From Oscheius onirici (lineage: Eukaryota; Nematoda; Chromadorea; Rhabditida; Rhabditidae), in NCBI GenBank assembly GCA_932521025.1, contig OW051472.1:8866001-8930000 (forward strand): a stretch of DNA of 64,000 bases, read 5' to 3'. Numbering within the stretch: the stretch's first letter is position 1; every line of letters begins with the position of its first letter. The notes beneath the pieces are model-generated. The model worked only from the letters and a program-made list of their open reading frames with translations, did not search any database and was not told the DNA's origin. Below are positions 51,180 through 62,749 of the stretch, piece by piece. The translations under genes and the position numbers were made by a program.

Positions 51180-52045
51180 TTTCTCGGGTGATCAAATCCC
51201 ATTCTGTTTCCTTGGTCAACTCTGTTCCTCCATCTTTTTCCGATTCTTTCCATCAACAGCCTGAAAATGAACATGTTTTAAAGCTGACGATCAAGCTAGA
51301 AAAATAAAACAATGGAACAAACCTCGTAACCCAAAATATCCACAAGGACACAATCAGCTCAGGCAGTTGCAGCATGATGGGAGCTCGTCTCTGCCAGAAC
51401 CTGAAAACAGACGGAAAGAACGATCGAACATTTCAAGTGGTTCTGTTTTTATTCTTTTTGGAAGGACTCTCAGTCACCAATCCCCACTCACTCTGACAGT
51501 ACTCCAGCCTCCTATACCTATAGATTCGAATCCGAGTCGGACTCGATTCGACTCGACATGGTCCGCGAGTCGGACTCGAATCGGAATCGAGTCGAGATTT
51601 TTGACTCGACGCCCAAGTATAGTAGTCAGTGCAAGATCGTCTCGAAAAAAGTTGCCAGACGAAATCATCTTTCCCATTCTGATTAGACATCGTATACCAA
51701 ACTCTACAAGCAGACAGAAAAAACTATCAAGGAATTCATTTGTTTTCTTTCTTTTTGGAAGGACTTTCAGTCACTAATCTTCATTCACTCTGACGGTACT
51801 CCAGTCCCCAACTGCCCGATTTGCTAGTCACTTCGAAGAGATCCTTACCGAAACCCGAATCGGCCCTCGAGCTGAAGACTGGAATTTTCGGATCTGAGTT
51901 GCTCGGGACAAGCACAGATCCTAGTCAAAGTGAGAGAGAAAGACAATAGAGAGTATAGACGAAAGTGGGACAAAAGTTTGAAAAAAAAAAGTAGAAACAC
52001 CTGACCTGGGCTAGAAGAAGACGTCCGCACACTGACGACTAAATG
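51180..52045 (-). pseudogene. Inverted, partly duplicated copy of the minigene
   Basis: The minus strand retains the exon beginning ATCTGTGCTTGTCCCGAGC (near 51925) but its equivalent start codon reads ACG. The 3' exons (51395-51310, 51262-51180) stay open (LQLPELIVSLWIFWV; WRNRVDQGNRMGFDHPRK). Between them 51480-51620 is filled by gagtcggactcgaatcg-type degenerate repeats. Confidence 0.4.
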
Positions 52046-52338
52046 ACTCCAAAGACAAGCGATTAAGCTGACAAAACTTGACAAGTAGAGGATTTTATTT
52101 CAATGTTGACAGGTCTTGACAAGTTAAAACCCTTTTATGCCTTTTTCAAGTTTTTCAACGTTTTGAGACGAGCTTTGCACTTTTCGACAGCGACTGGAAC
52201 AGAGTGGCAAGGGAAGAATTAAAGAGACTGACTGGCTCCCCGCGGCAGTGATAGATTCAAAGATTTACAATTTATTTGACGGAATCGAGGGGTATCGTGT
52301 AGAAACGGTAGTTTCTTGGAATCTTAGGCGACGAAAGT

Positions 52339-52967
52339 TTACGCAGATTGCTTTGTCGAGTAAGCAGGAGGAGCTTCGAGACAAACAGCATTGGATGTCG
52401 CAGCTTGAAATTGAACCAGAGCTCCCATTTGATTACGGTATTCTTCGTAGTGCCTCAGATAAGAATGACAGCTGTTGACGATACTGTAAAACCAGCAAAA
52501 AAGTACAATGTAGACTACCAGGATGAGGGGAATTGTTAGGACTGAAATGTTTGCTATTTTCTAAATAGGAAAGAGACAATACTGTAGTTTTCAAGTTCTC
52601 TTGGAAGCATTCTGCCCATTTGAGAAACTCCTATTAGCATTGTAACCAACAAAATGACCGAAAATAGTATTTGGATCCCTGTCATGACCATGAAAGGCAA
52701 AACATAACCGGAAGAACGTTTGCCAATTCCAAGGAAAAGAAAACCAACGCAGAAGAGCATGACCATTGTCCCGATAAACTAAAATTTCTCGTTTAAAGGT
52801 AGTAGAAATTTCTACCGCCATCGGTTTTATGATTCCGACGAAAATAGAAATGACCGTTATTATCGTCATGAATATGCCTACTCCATTGGCAGCTGCCTAA
52901 AAAAGGTTTGAGTGGACAGAAGGATAAGAAAAAAAACCTTAGAATGGACTGTACCACAGCATGACAT
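52339..52967 (-). CDS. Four-TM protein with C-terminal PPAY motif
   Basis: Start MSCCGTVHSK at 52967. TM1 is GIFMTIITVISIFVGII; after a 44-bp intron TM2 is TMVMLFCVGFLFLGI; TM3 is VLPFMVMTGIQILFSVILLV; and after a 57-bp-class intron TM4 is PLILVVYIVLFCWFY. A short exon adds SNAVCLEAPPAYSTKQSA and stop at 52339. The cytosolic PPAY is a WW-domain (Nedd4-type ligase) ligand. Topology is like LAPTM or nematode tetraspan families; I do not assign one. The N-terminal CC pair could be palmitoylated. Confidence 0.7.
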
Positions 52968-53691
52968 GTATTTTTTTATCATTATGGTTGAAGTCATCAC
53001 TCACTGGAAGCGGCTCCATTCTGTATCTAAACATTTGTTTCGAAGACAGAGCGGTTCTACTTTACCTTGCTAGAAAGCTTTTTGCTAGGCCGAATATTTG
53101 CTAGGCCGAATCGTACCAGAGATGCTTCCAAAGAACTTTATACGGACCAAGTAGTATACGGGTTTACCTGACCCAGTATCGCAGACCCCCATTTTTCTTT
53201 CCCTAGCGTCTTTCGGAAGCAGTAAACATAACAAGGAAAGATAGAAATATTTACTTTTTGTATCTACTCTAAAGGGGTGGAGGCCATTTGGGACGGAGTG
53301 AAAAGGAGCCTGCGGACACAGTATGATGCGGCCGAGGACAAGCTGAACGTTCATCTCACCAACTATTGGATGAGGAGATATTTCAACAGAACACATATTT
53401 TCCTTTTTTTCAAGTTTTCAGGTCATGTAAAATCTATGTCATTTACCACAACCACTTATATTAAGAGAAATGGGGTTTTGCGATACTGGGTACGCTGTAT
53501 ATGTGTGGGGCGGGGGTAGAGGGAATAATACAATGTCTAATAGAGAGACAGGAAGTGGGAAATAAAACTTTTAAAACGGGGAATTGGGAGATAAAGTAAA
53601 ATTTACAATGAAGCACGATAAGATATCCTTGGCATATTCACCTCTGACTTTGTTTTAGTAATGATAAAATAGCCTCGTTAATTGGACCTCG
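52968..53691. other. Spacer
   Basis: Promoter side of the four-TM gene. Direct words gctaggccgaat occur twice at 53086-53110. No coding exon is supported. Confidence 0.35.
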
Positions 53692-54205
53692 TTAATACCT
53701 GGAACCTGGATCCCACTCTGTGTGCAAAAAACTGGTGACGTAGATTAGTTCTTGGTTGGAAAGAAAGATTTTAATTTTGGGACCGCGCATTCGGGACTGG
53801 GAAAACTTGAAAAACTGGTGTTTGTCAACTCGAGATTCAGATGATAGTATTTTTTGGACCATTTTGAGGTCGGCGACACTCCTTCGAATTTTAAGGGTGT
53901 CTACCTGAAGCCTTTTGTTTCTATCAGGAAAACGCGGGATATTGAGATAGGAATATTTTCCCTGGCGGAAAAATAGTTTTCGCGTAAAATCATTTTGACC
54001 GCTCTCCAAAACTTTGTCGATACGGTTGTCCCCGTTCAGGATGGTCTGACCAAATTCAAGAATGGGTCTGACAAAGGTTTTATAAATTTTGACCCAAACA
54101 TGAACATCGTTTGTTTTTATGGTTCGGAAAAAATTTTCTATGTCAAAAGCCTTTGAAAAATCAAAATAGACAACATCCAAGGCCTTTTTGTTATCAACAG
54201 CACGC
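53692..54205 (-). pseudogene. LINE reverse-transcriptase fragment (internally deleted)
   Basis: The minus frame begins DNKKALDVVYFDFSKAFD, the conserved RT block with DFSKAFD, and jumps directly to the RT C-terminal region (KIYKTFVRPILEFGQTI, RLQVDTLKIRRSVADL), lacking the YADD catalytic block and thumb. An internal deletion of several hundred bases is inferred. The family resembles the Rex1/CR1/Jockey group. Nearest genes are on the same strand. A dead copy. Confidence 0.8.
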
Positions 54206-54359
54206 AGCTAGTCTTTGCAAAAAAAAATTTATCTTCTAAAATAAGTTAGAAACAACAACAAAATTGAATTATATATATAAGTAGTCGGATGAAAAAGTGA
54301 GGGTGATCTGAGAATCTTCTTTTGTGTGCAGAGAGACATCGGCTCTAAAAATAAACAGT

Positions 54360-55287
54360 CTAGGCGATTATCCAGCGTGATTCGTCCAATCGAAGCAAAC
54401 AGACGTTGTAGCCACACCTGTAAACATGGTGGTCAGTTTCTTTAGGCTACTCACGTCGTCGGACAGCAGTGTCGAACCATAGCTCCGTTGGAGAAACAGT
54501 CTGTATCTTGGTTGCACCAGCTGACACCATGCGTTCTGGAGCAGGAGACACCCAAAGTATCCATTCGAGGACATTGGGAAGGGACGGCTATCAAGGCGGA
54601 CACTAAAAAATTTTGAGGGACCAAAAGAGTAAGTTACTTCGAGACTGAAGGTCGAGTGGAGGAGATGTTCTGACGCATAGATCTGAAAATAAAATGGTCT
54701 CAATAAATCAACAGAACATACTGTAGCCACAGCCACTTGGACAGCACTTTTGAAGCTGATTGAACCGATGACAATCGCTGTCTGTGTAGCACCAATTGAC
54801 GGTAGTTCTGGCATTGCACTGAATTCCCATTGCCTGCTGAGAGGGACAAGTTCCGGAAGAGTCTAAAGAGCACTGAACCATGAATTGAAAATCAAAATAC
54901 CAATTCCAGAAGGTTTGATCTGAGGAGTACAGCAGGGATTGCCGTGAACCCAGCACAGTAGTCCAAGAGGACAGTGGTCAGATCTCTGACACTTTCCCCA
55001 ATCTGTTACAAGATCACATATGGGCATTGATAAAACTAAAGAAATGGCTATAGTTTGACTCGTTTTCTTACTGTTTTTGTTGACTTCTTGACCGAGATTG
55101 GAAACGAGTGACCAATGAACTGGACGCGGTTTTGTGCACTCCGATCGGGCTACTCCTCTCTTGTACCAATAGTCACACCAGGACAATTCTGCATAGAGAT
55201 CTTATGAGATTTTATTGAAAGAAACTTACTATTGTCGAAGGCTGTAGAGAGGGAGATGAGACTGAGAAAGAAAAGACTCTTCAACAT
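54360..55287 (-). CDS. Secreted WAP-repeat protein
   Basis: Signal peptide MLKSLFFLSLISLSTAF at 55287. Exons encode WCDYWYKRGVARSEC and then three cysteine modules: CDLVTDWGKCQRSDHCPLGL (ends GNPCCTP), CPSQQAMGIQCN..WCYTDSDC..KCCPSGCGY, and CPRMDTLGVSC..WCNQDTDC..HCCPTTCGYNVC, ending RWIIA at 54360. The order CP..C..D.DC..CC..C..C is that of whey acidic protein domains, which often inhibit proteases or kill microbes. All introns are GT-AG and in phase. The acceptor chosen before DSSGTCPS is the one that keeps frame. Confidence 0.75.
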
Positions 55288-56219
55288 GACCAGGAAGCTG
55301 GAACTGAACAATTTGGGAAAGGGTCGATGCCAGAGATTTCTGGAGGCGGAAGGCGGAAAGTGTTGGCAGGGCGCGACAAAGGCACTTCGAAAAGCTGCTG
55401 GCCACTCCTGAGGCGGCTTGGAAAAGTGCGCGAAAGAAGGAGAGCCGCGAGAGAGAGAAGTGATAACGGCAGATGGACCGGAAACGGACGGATATGACCG
55501 GATGGCCGGTGTTCGCACCCTGGAGAACATGCAAATAGTCCAAAGCGTTCACGCCAAAACCCAACAAACTGGGTTACTTTCATTGATTGGATCAATTCAT
55601 AAGGTTTCGTCGGAAAATGGGCTAAGAAGAAAAGGACAGATTCTCCCCTGGCAAGCTGTCGAATGGAAAAGAAGAGGACTATAGCGGAGAAAGAGAGGAC
55701 AAGGGATATTTTTCCATTTGGAGAGGGTTCAGTGATTGCGAGGGAAAACACTCTCGCCGAGTCTGACCCCCAACGGGACACTTTTTGCCAAGCAATATTG
55801 ACCGAATCAGTGTTTTTGTGCGGGTATCCGCCCGGGAGCTTTCTTCGTCGAGAAAAGTTTTGTACAAATTGGAAAGAAGTGTAGCTTTCGGACTGTCATA
55901 AGCACTTCAGATGTCCACTGTGTGTCTGTTGACCCAAGAGAAACAACCACGAAACAAACAACATGATCAGTGCCAAGTGCTCCCCAGTCTTTGCACTTTT
56001 TGGTCTGGAAGGGGACAGAACGTATGTTCCGGACCTCGTTTTTCCTTCAAGGACCTTTTTCACACAAAGACAAACACGGAAAGGATTCATTGAACGCACA
56101 GATGGGAATGAAATTATGTTAAGAAGGAAAAGAGCCCGTAGTGTTGCCTAAGGAGAGGCAAGAAGATGTTAGTATGGCAGTAGAAGAGGTCATGATAGGA
56201 TGAGAATCAAAAAGAAAAT
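55288..56219. other. Spacer
   Basis: Open frames on both strands (for example 55281-55781) carry no domain and overlap the WAP gene's promoter. Nothing is supported. Confidence 0.35.
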
Positions 56220-58141
56220 CTAATAGTTGGTGTAGAGTTCGTCGCTTGCGACCATGTTGACGACTTGTCGATTTTCGGTGTAGACGCGTCGACGACGTTC
56301 ATCGGCAGCCCAGAGAGTGGCCGTCCAACTGCATCTCATGAAAAAGACGCAGGACGAAAAGATGAAGAGGGACAGCAGGCAGAGGAAGATGCTCAGCTGG
56401 TAGGCAACTGAAACGTTTGTATCTTTTTAGGCATATTTATTTCGTTGCGGGACCTACTGTCTAAATACGGTAGCTCAGTATATTTTACACAGTTCGCCGC
56501 GCAATTCAAATGTTGGACAAAAATACCTTCGTTCTGGGTGACACGATTTTGAGAAAACTACGCAACCATTTCTTTCGTTCTCAGTTTCAATAGAAAGAGC
56601 ATAGTCGAAACTGTGTAGGTGAATTTTGGCACTTGGAATTTGGTCATCTAATCCCTGTGAAAAACAGAAAATACCTTATAACTCGGCCATTGTTCATGCA
56701 ATGACTCTGAAAAAATATAGCTACTCGGACTACGTTACGGCCGACAATATAAGGCGGAACATGTAAAAAATGTAACCGGGTGTTCGAGAAAACGTGTCAC
56801 TCAGATTTTTCCCGTTTTCAAGCCAAATTTTTGAATTATCGTCTTTCCGCGCGCTCCAACCTCGGCGGTAATCTGAATTCAGCCGAAATTTCGTCCTCCC
56901 GCGCTCGTGTTTAGGGTCGATTTCAAAATCGTGTCGAAACCGCATGCAACGAGCAGTCCTTTAAAGTGCCGAACTCGGCGAACTGTGTTTAGGTGCATTC
57001 CTATGGGTCCCGCAACGAAAAACTATACGGTGAAAAAGAAAAGTTACTCACTGTCATCCCAGTTGGCTTTGAAAGGGACCTCTTGCTTGTAATGTCTGCC
57101 AAACTCGTTGACTTGAGCCTTAATGAAACGACCGGCATCTGATTGGGGATCGTAGACTGCCATGCCAAAGGCAATCACCATAACAAGGGCACAGAAGGAT
57201 TCGAGAGTCTTAAAGAGAGAGAATTCTAAAGGACGGAGATGAAAACTCACTCTGATGACGGTGAAGATGACACAGAGATAAGGGTTGCTGCACTCGATGC
57301 CACAGGTCATCATGAGACAAGCCAGAATGTTGATGACTTCGAAGACGGCGATCCAAAAGACGGGCTCTGTCTGATAGCCGTGCGTCCAGAGAAAATAGGC
57401 ACAGAGGAGGACGATGGCGGCTCGAACTACGACCAGTGATGACAGAATGTGGATTCCACACTGTGAGAAGAACAATAGGAAAAAAGTGAGGAAAACTCTT
57501 ACCGGAGTACAACATCCTCTGTTGTTCTTGCTGATCGAATTGTCGACACGACGAGGACCACTGCTCGGATTCCAGGTGGATTGTTTCGGCTCAAAGCCTC
57601 CATAATAGTCGTTGAACTGAAAATAAGGCCATTTTTAAATTTTTTTGAGTACCCGGACGCACGCGACTGGTCAGCTGTTTGCTTAATCCCCCAGACCTCG
57701 GTCACTGGCCGTCTCATAGCCACTTTGAGTCCGCAGGCACTGAGAGCAAAGTAGATATTTAAAAAAGTTAAAGAATGGCAGAAAAGTAGGTAGGTTTTAA
57801 ACATTTTTTGATATTAATCGTTATTTCTTTTAGAAAAAAAAGTTTAAAGAGATTCTTTTCTATCTAAAATATTAGAGAGAAATGATTAAAACCCTTGAAT
57901 CTTATCGCTGAACAAGATGTCTAATCTCTTTCGAAAGGCTGTCCTTGGGTCAAGATGACTCAAAAATGGGGACAACCCTGTTCCTTTTCAAGGCTAAACC
58001 AACTTAAAGGAAAATTATTTTCAATGCTCCTATAAAATACATAAAAAGAGGATTACTTCAAGTAAGGAAAAAACTCACGGAAGAATGCTCGTTGTAGTTA
58101 TGGTATTCTGCCTGGAGCATCGGAGCCGAAGGGTGCGGCAT
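56220..58141 (-). CDS. Four-TM protein (nematode tetraspan type)
   Basis: Start MPHPSAPMLQAEYHNYNEHSS at 58141. A 460-bp intron leads to FNDYYGGFEPKQSTWNPSS. TM1 is GIHILSSLVVVRAAIVLLCA, TM2 PVFWIAVFEVINILACLMM, TM3 TLESFCALVMVIAFGMAVY, and TM4 YQLSIFLCLLSLFIFSSCVF. A loop (QVNEFGRHYKQEVPFKANWDDS) precedes TM4, and the tail is basic, ending SDELYTNY with stop at 56220. The intron from about 56410 to 57050 is almost filled by a foldback element. No named family. Confidence 0.75.
56446..57018. mobile_element. Foldback element with GTTGCGGGACC ends
   Basis: The ends cgttgcgggaccta and ggtcccgcaacg are inverted; next inside, cacagttcgccg and cggcgaactgtg are mirrored. The arms are longer but diverged. 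It lies in an intron of the four-TM gene. Confidence 0.8.
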
Positions 58142-59414
58142 CCTGAAAAAAAAATATTTGGGAGAGAGAAGAATGAAAAAAAAGAAATTGAGAAGTCGAG
58201 AGAGAAAAAGAGGAGAGTATTGACAAGTAAGAGCAGGGCTCAAGGGACACGGCGTGGATTTATGGCGTTTGGCGAGGAGTGGCGGGAAAGGCGAGAAGAC
58301 TATACAGTTATTGGAAGGAGTGTAACTGGTGTGGCCGAACCACATGTGTCTCTGCACAAATCGACCAGCAGGTGGCACAGATTGGTGAAAAACGGCAGTT
58401 GGATCGACCCCAAAATGAATGGCTTTTATTTTCTTTTTGTAAAAAGCGGCCCGCTTTTGGAAGAGGCGTCCTTGGGCATCGCTTCCCTGTTCTTATCACG
58501 TGGGAAAAGAGCCGTTCACTCTCACTCCGGGAATGGTCAGATAATACGAGGGTTTAAAACTACCTAAGGCTCAGAGATTTTAAAAGAAGTTCGGTCGAAT
58601 TACAGGAAACAGTCCTAAAGAGAATCCGAACAGTCCGTAAGAGAAAAAGCCACAATGCGCTAAGTGTATTTAGTCCCGGGGATCGTTAATTAGTGGTTTG
58701 TTAATGAAGGGATCAGAAAGAGACAAAAGACAGACCGAGTGGACACATACAGGTCAGAGGCGGGAGAAGAAATCGATGGCCGGACACTCTGCCGCCCGAT
58801 GAACAGCCGTTTTTAGCCGGACACTATGTCTGAAATAGCAGGGCTCCATTTAGATTGGATAAGGTGGAGAGAGTGTCGGGTCTCGATCGATATACTATCG
58901 AGAGTCCAGATGAACACATGTCGTCCACCAGGAGGAACCTTGTAGCGAGCCAGCTGGTCAATTACTCAACTGAGAAGTGAGTGGACTTATGAATGAGAGA
59001 AAGAGCCTCGTATCAGAATGACCCGACCGATAGCTTGGACATAATTGCGGCCAATTCCCCGTAGGACCAACGCATTAGCACGAGGAGCCCCGATACGCGA
59101 TACTGCGGAGGAATTGGATCAGACCACTTAGGGAGAGGCATGGTCTGGACGACTGCCCAAATGTGGATAAATTATTAACATAAAATACGAAAATAATACA
59201 AAACGAACAGCTGAGAACGAAAAAGATGAGTCTTCCGGCACGATTAAGCAGATTAGATCGCAGTAGGAGCGGGCATCGATTCCCATGCTAATGAGCCGAG
59301 AAATGGTCGGAGAAGGAGGTTCATCTGGACGCTTTTTGATTGCCTCCATAGGGCTGGGAGAATTGGTGTCATAAATGAGAACAATATGAAAACAAAACGT
59401 TTATATGAACAGTC
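58142..59414. other. Spacer
   Basis: A plus-strand frame (58085-58567) overlaps the first exon of the minus four-TM gene and has no domain. The rest shows no exon signals. Confidence 0.4.
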
Positions 59415-60173
59415 TCAGAAGTAATACGGGTCGAAAACTTGAAGAGGCTGAGCGATTGGCAGAAGGACGGCTCTCGGATGGTAGAGCGGCTGATAGATGG
59501 GGACAAGTTGGGAGGCATCACGCATTGGACGACTGTGAGCGGCATTCGAAACAGGAACATCGTTTTGCTGAGCTTGTGGAATGTCGTACTGGATGGAATC
59601 CGAGGCCTTTTGTCTGAGACTTGCCGATTGACGATAGAATTGAGGAGCCGACATTCCGCCGGAAGAGCCTCGAACAGTAATTTCGATTCTCGGAGGCTGT
59701 TTGGCGTACGGCTCCGAGTCGAGAGCATACTGTTGTGGCCAGTAGAGACCTAAGATTCGAGCATTTTTTTGTCATAAAGTCTCGGAAAAGTACAAAAGAA
59801 TCAGAACCAGTCACATTGTGTATTATGAGACTGCCGCCCTTCTCCAAAATCTTCGCCTTACGTACAGGTGTATCAACTTGAAAGATGTCCACAAAACTAG
59901 TACAATAGGACATTCCTTGAAATGGTCCATTATCACAAAACGAGATAAGTTCCATATTAAACATATCAGAAACCCCGGCCACTTTCCGGTACCTTCTATC
60001 CGACGGGTACTGGTTGAACGTGTAGTCTTTGCCAGCCTTCAGTCAATTTTTTCTCTATCAGTTCCAAATCTCACCTCAAGTTCAATGTGAAAGACGGGGC
60101 CTTGAGTAGGCTCTTCGGGAAGTTGACTTTGTGCAAGACAGTAGGGAGCCAGAAAAAGCAAAAGATACTTCAT
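59415..60173 (-). CDS. Secreted protein, paralogue of downstream Ig-like gene
   Basis: Signal peptide MKYLLLFLAPYCLAQSQ at 60173. After an intron the mature part reads AGKDYTFNQYPSDRRY, ISFCDNGPFQGMSYCTSFV, ILEKGGSLIIHNVTG, then, across a 58-bp intron (donor at ..ACTG|GTTC), YWPQQYALDS and PPRIEITVRG. The C-terminal third is Ser/Gln/Pro-rich (QFYRQSASLRQK, LPIAQPLQVFDPYYF). The order of AG.., two Cys (C..P..C..FV), xGxLIIxNV and a final TRITV strand matches the next gene (60346-61309), but the D.G.Y strand is modified. A single-domain Ig-like extracellular protein is likely. Confidence 0.7.
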
Positions 60174-60345
60174 ATTTCTCCCGCAGGAAATAACAGCAGC
60201 ATTTCCCCACTTTTTTGTCAGTTTATGTAGCCTCGATATGAGAACCGTCTGTGGGAGTTTGCGACTCAATTAGGCCAGAATGAACATGATCGACTAGAAA
60301 ACAACACTTTTTAGAGAGACTTTTTTTATTTTGCAGAGAAAATCT

Positions 60346-61309
60346 TTAGCTGACAGTGACGGTGATTCTGGTACGTGGCGTTTTGGCATATCCGTCGGCA
60401 AGTTTGGTGATCTGAAAGGATTTTCATGAAGCTGGATAGAGTAAAAAGTATGAAAATTTGGCAATTGTTAAAGACAACTACCGTATTTTTTCTAATAGAA
60501 GCACCCCTGTACGCAATTACGTACGTATTTTTTTCGGGTTGATAAAATTTTTTCCCAACTTTCCGACTATTTTTCCCATACAGATAGACATCTCAACTAC
60601 TAAGGAAAAATAAACTATAAATTGAAAAATTAAGTCTTCACTCCGAAAAAATGCGTACGTAATTGCGTACAGGGATGCTTCTATTAGAGCTTTTACGGTA
60701 CTTGATCTTTCCGGTGTTGAATGTCACTGACTAATTTTTAAGAATGATCAAGTTACAGCGTCTACTGTAAATTTCGACTCACATGTTCTGGCTCATCGGT
60801 AGACCAATAGTCTCCGGCATCGGAAGTTTTCACATTTTCGATGATCAGTCTTCCATCAGCTTCAACTCGAGCCTCACTGGCGGGCTTGGCTGCCTTTCCG
60901 TCCTAAGTTTTAGCTCGGAAAATGAAGAAAAATACTCTACCTCGGTGACAAACTGAGCACAGGCGACATTCTTCTCAGTCGGTCCACAATGCTTGATATG
61001 TTCTTCGGGTCCCCCATTCCTCGATCGTTTCCAGGTCACAATGTTCCTTCCCAGATCAAGTTCCAGTCGCTGTCCCGCCTGGAATTCATTCTTCTTTCTC
61101 ACGTTTTTTTTGGCAAGACAGCCGTGGTATCAGGTGGTTAGATCTATCGATTCGGAAAGTTGTTCGACCCAAAACAAACACAAACTTTCAGTTATGAACA
61201 AGCATAAACTAGATTCCCATAAAAAGAAAGAAAGTATAACCTTGGTAGGGTAGATAGCGAGAGCAGCCATTGAGGCGGAGACGAGAGTCAGCAAGAGGAG
61301 ACTGTGCAT
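60346..61309 (-). CDS. Small secreted single Ig-like domain protein
   Basis: Signal peptide MHSLLLLTLVSASMAALA at 61309. Exon 2 gives AGQRLELDLGRNIVTWKRS and HCGPTEKNVACAQFVTE; exon 3 SEARVEADGRLIIENVKT followed by SDAGDYWS; exon 4 DGYAKTPRTRITVTVS with stop at 60346. The GxLxIxNVxxxDxGxYxx pattern and the W after the first strands are Ig-like, but the Cys before and after are displaced. Adjacent paralogue upstream of the neighbour at 59415; an A-type MITE lies in the last intron. Confidence 0.75.
60479..60700. mobile_element. Foldback MITE, A-type core, in Ig-like gene intron
   Basis: Ends taccgtattttttctaatag and attagagcttttacggta. The inner gtacgcaattacgtacg is inverted, and tttcccatacagatagacatct is present. 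Confidence 0.9.
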
Positions 61310-62749
61310 CTAAAAGTGACGATAAAAGGCGTCAACAATGATAAGAACGAGTATAAAAGAGGATACTTTCAAAACTATGGCCTACAAAATGGCAGTCTCA
61401 TTATCGTGGGTCGAATCTAGAGGGCAACCTGGGAACAGTTGGCGGCCGAACAAACAGCTAGGAAAAGAGATCATATGAGTCAGTTTACACCTCTAGGGAA
61501 AGGAATGACCAACAGGGGTGGGGGGACACTCCTTAGCAGAAAGAGGACTAGTTCCAAATGGGGGGACAGTTTGCACATTTCGGGAGAGGCAGCGACAATT
61601 GACAAAACAGACAATATGTAAATAACTAACCCTTCTTAACCAGAGCATTCATTTTTCTGCTATTATAATATAGCAACAAGCAAATTATTGAAAAAGTTGA
61701 GAAAGAATGAACTCTTTAGATTTTGAGAGAGAATTATAATGAAAAAGACGGTTAATTTAGACCAGCCGACTTCGTCGTCTGACGACGTCGTCTCCCCATT
61801 TCGTACCATTACAATAGTAATACAACTTTCCAAGCTTTTCCAAGTTCAAAACGAAATTGTTGCCTAAATTCTCGACAGGACATAACTTTACTTGCGGCTT
61901 CAGAGTGCCAAACCATAGAGGGACTTGAAAACAGTGAAAAGGGGATTATTTAAAAAAAACGGATGTGGTAGCCGGATTCCTCGCAAAATTTTGCTAAAAC
62001 AATTGCCCTCAGATTCGCCTTTTGATGTAGTCAGGGGGGTGAAAAGTTCGAGATACACTTCGGCAAGATACACTTAATAAGAGAGGACCAGCCGACTTCG
62101 TAGCCTGGGTTTTTATTTTCTGAAAATTCAGCATAATCACGATCATCCGATCTGAATCACGGGCAATTTGTGCTCCAGGAGCGCTGAAATATAAGAATGA
62201 CCACAACAAAAACAATCCTTCTCATCTGAGGGAAAACATGGGCTGTGTAGATATTGACGGCATTACTTTGCCCAAAATTCTCTAGTCTTTTGTGAGCCTA
62301 TTTCAAGATTCTTTTATTAGAACCGTCCTATCAGAACTCTGGATTGAATTCTTTTTCTACTCCAGATGTGAACCACACCTGTTAATCAAACAGCCCTCTG
62401 TTATCCGAAATCACTATGTGGTCCGTAGTTTGCGTTTCGTCAGCTGGAAACAGTCGTGATCCCGTCACTTGTCGGTACTCGAGAGAGAAAGAAAACACAA
62501 CTCTCTCCTAGTATATATTTTGATAGGAGATCGGATATCAGGCTACGACCAACTGTCAGTTAGCCCGTGGGCGTCGTCGTGTCCATCGAACAGCTGAGCT
62601 CTTTTTATTATGTACATACAATGTGGATAAGTGAGACAGGGACAGAAGCGAAGTAAGATCAGAATGCAGATCCAGCTGTTGTGTGGGAATCTCTAACCGT
62701 ATGTTGCTAACTATAGAAGGGACAAGAAGCGCAGTCACTACCCGTATCT
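61310..62749. other. Spacer with dispersed repeat
   Basis: Contains copy 2 of the dispersed repeat (61761-62090). Just right of it, near 62224 on the minus strand, a signal-peptide-like ATG (MRRIVFVVVILIFQ) is followed by a stop, perhaps a gene broken by the repeat. No other exon is supported before the kinase gene. Confidence 0.45.
61761..62090. repeat. Dispersed repeat, copy 2
   Basis: Begins ccagccgacttcgtcgtctg and ends taataagagagga; co-linear with 43415-43730. Another partial start (ccagccgacttcgta) lies immediately after at 62090, suggesting tandem or nested insertion. Confidence 0.85.

Larger units (their letters stand above)
50036..52165. repeat. 2.1-kb imperfect inverted repeat containing a minigene
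   Basis: The left arm (about 50036-50765) and right arm (about 50925-52165) are reverse complements over most of their length. They share, in mirrored order, aggcataaaag, ctcgagggccgattcgggtt, ggttctggcagagacgagct, ggatttgatcacccga-type and cctgacgagattgc words. The right arm is longer because it has internal tandem duplications (50990-51190; 51465-51805). The centre is made of gtctcgacaggtcga repeats. Not a known element. Confidence 0.85.

Noticed and set aside
58085-58567. 160-aa plus-strand frame
   Set aside because: It overlaps the first exon and promoter of the minus-strand four-TM gene, has low-complexity Arg/Lys composition and no domain.
62009-62224. Small minus-strand ORF with signal-peptide-like start
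   Set aside because: Only 22 codons from the ATG before a stop; the longer frame uses a non-ATG start and overlaps a dispersed repeat.
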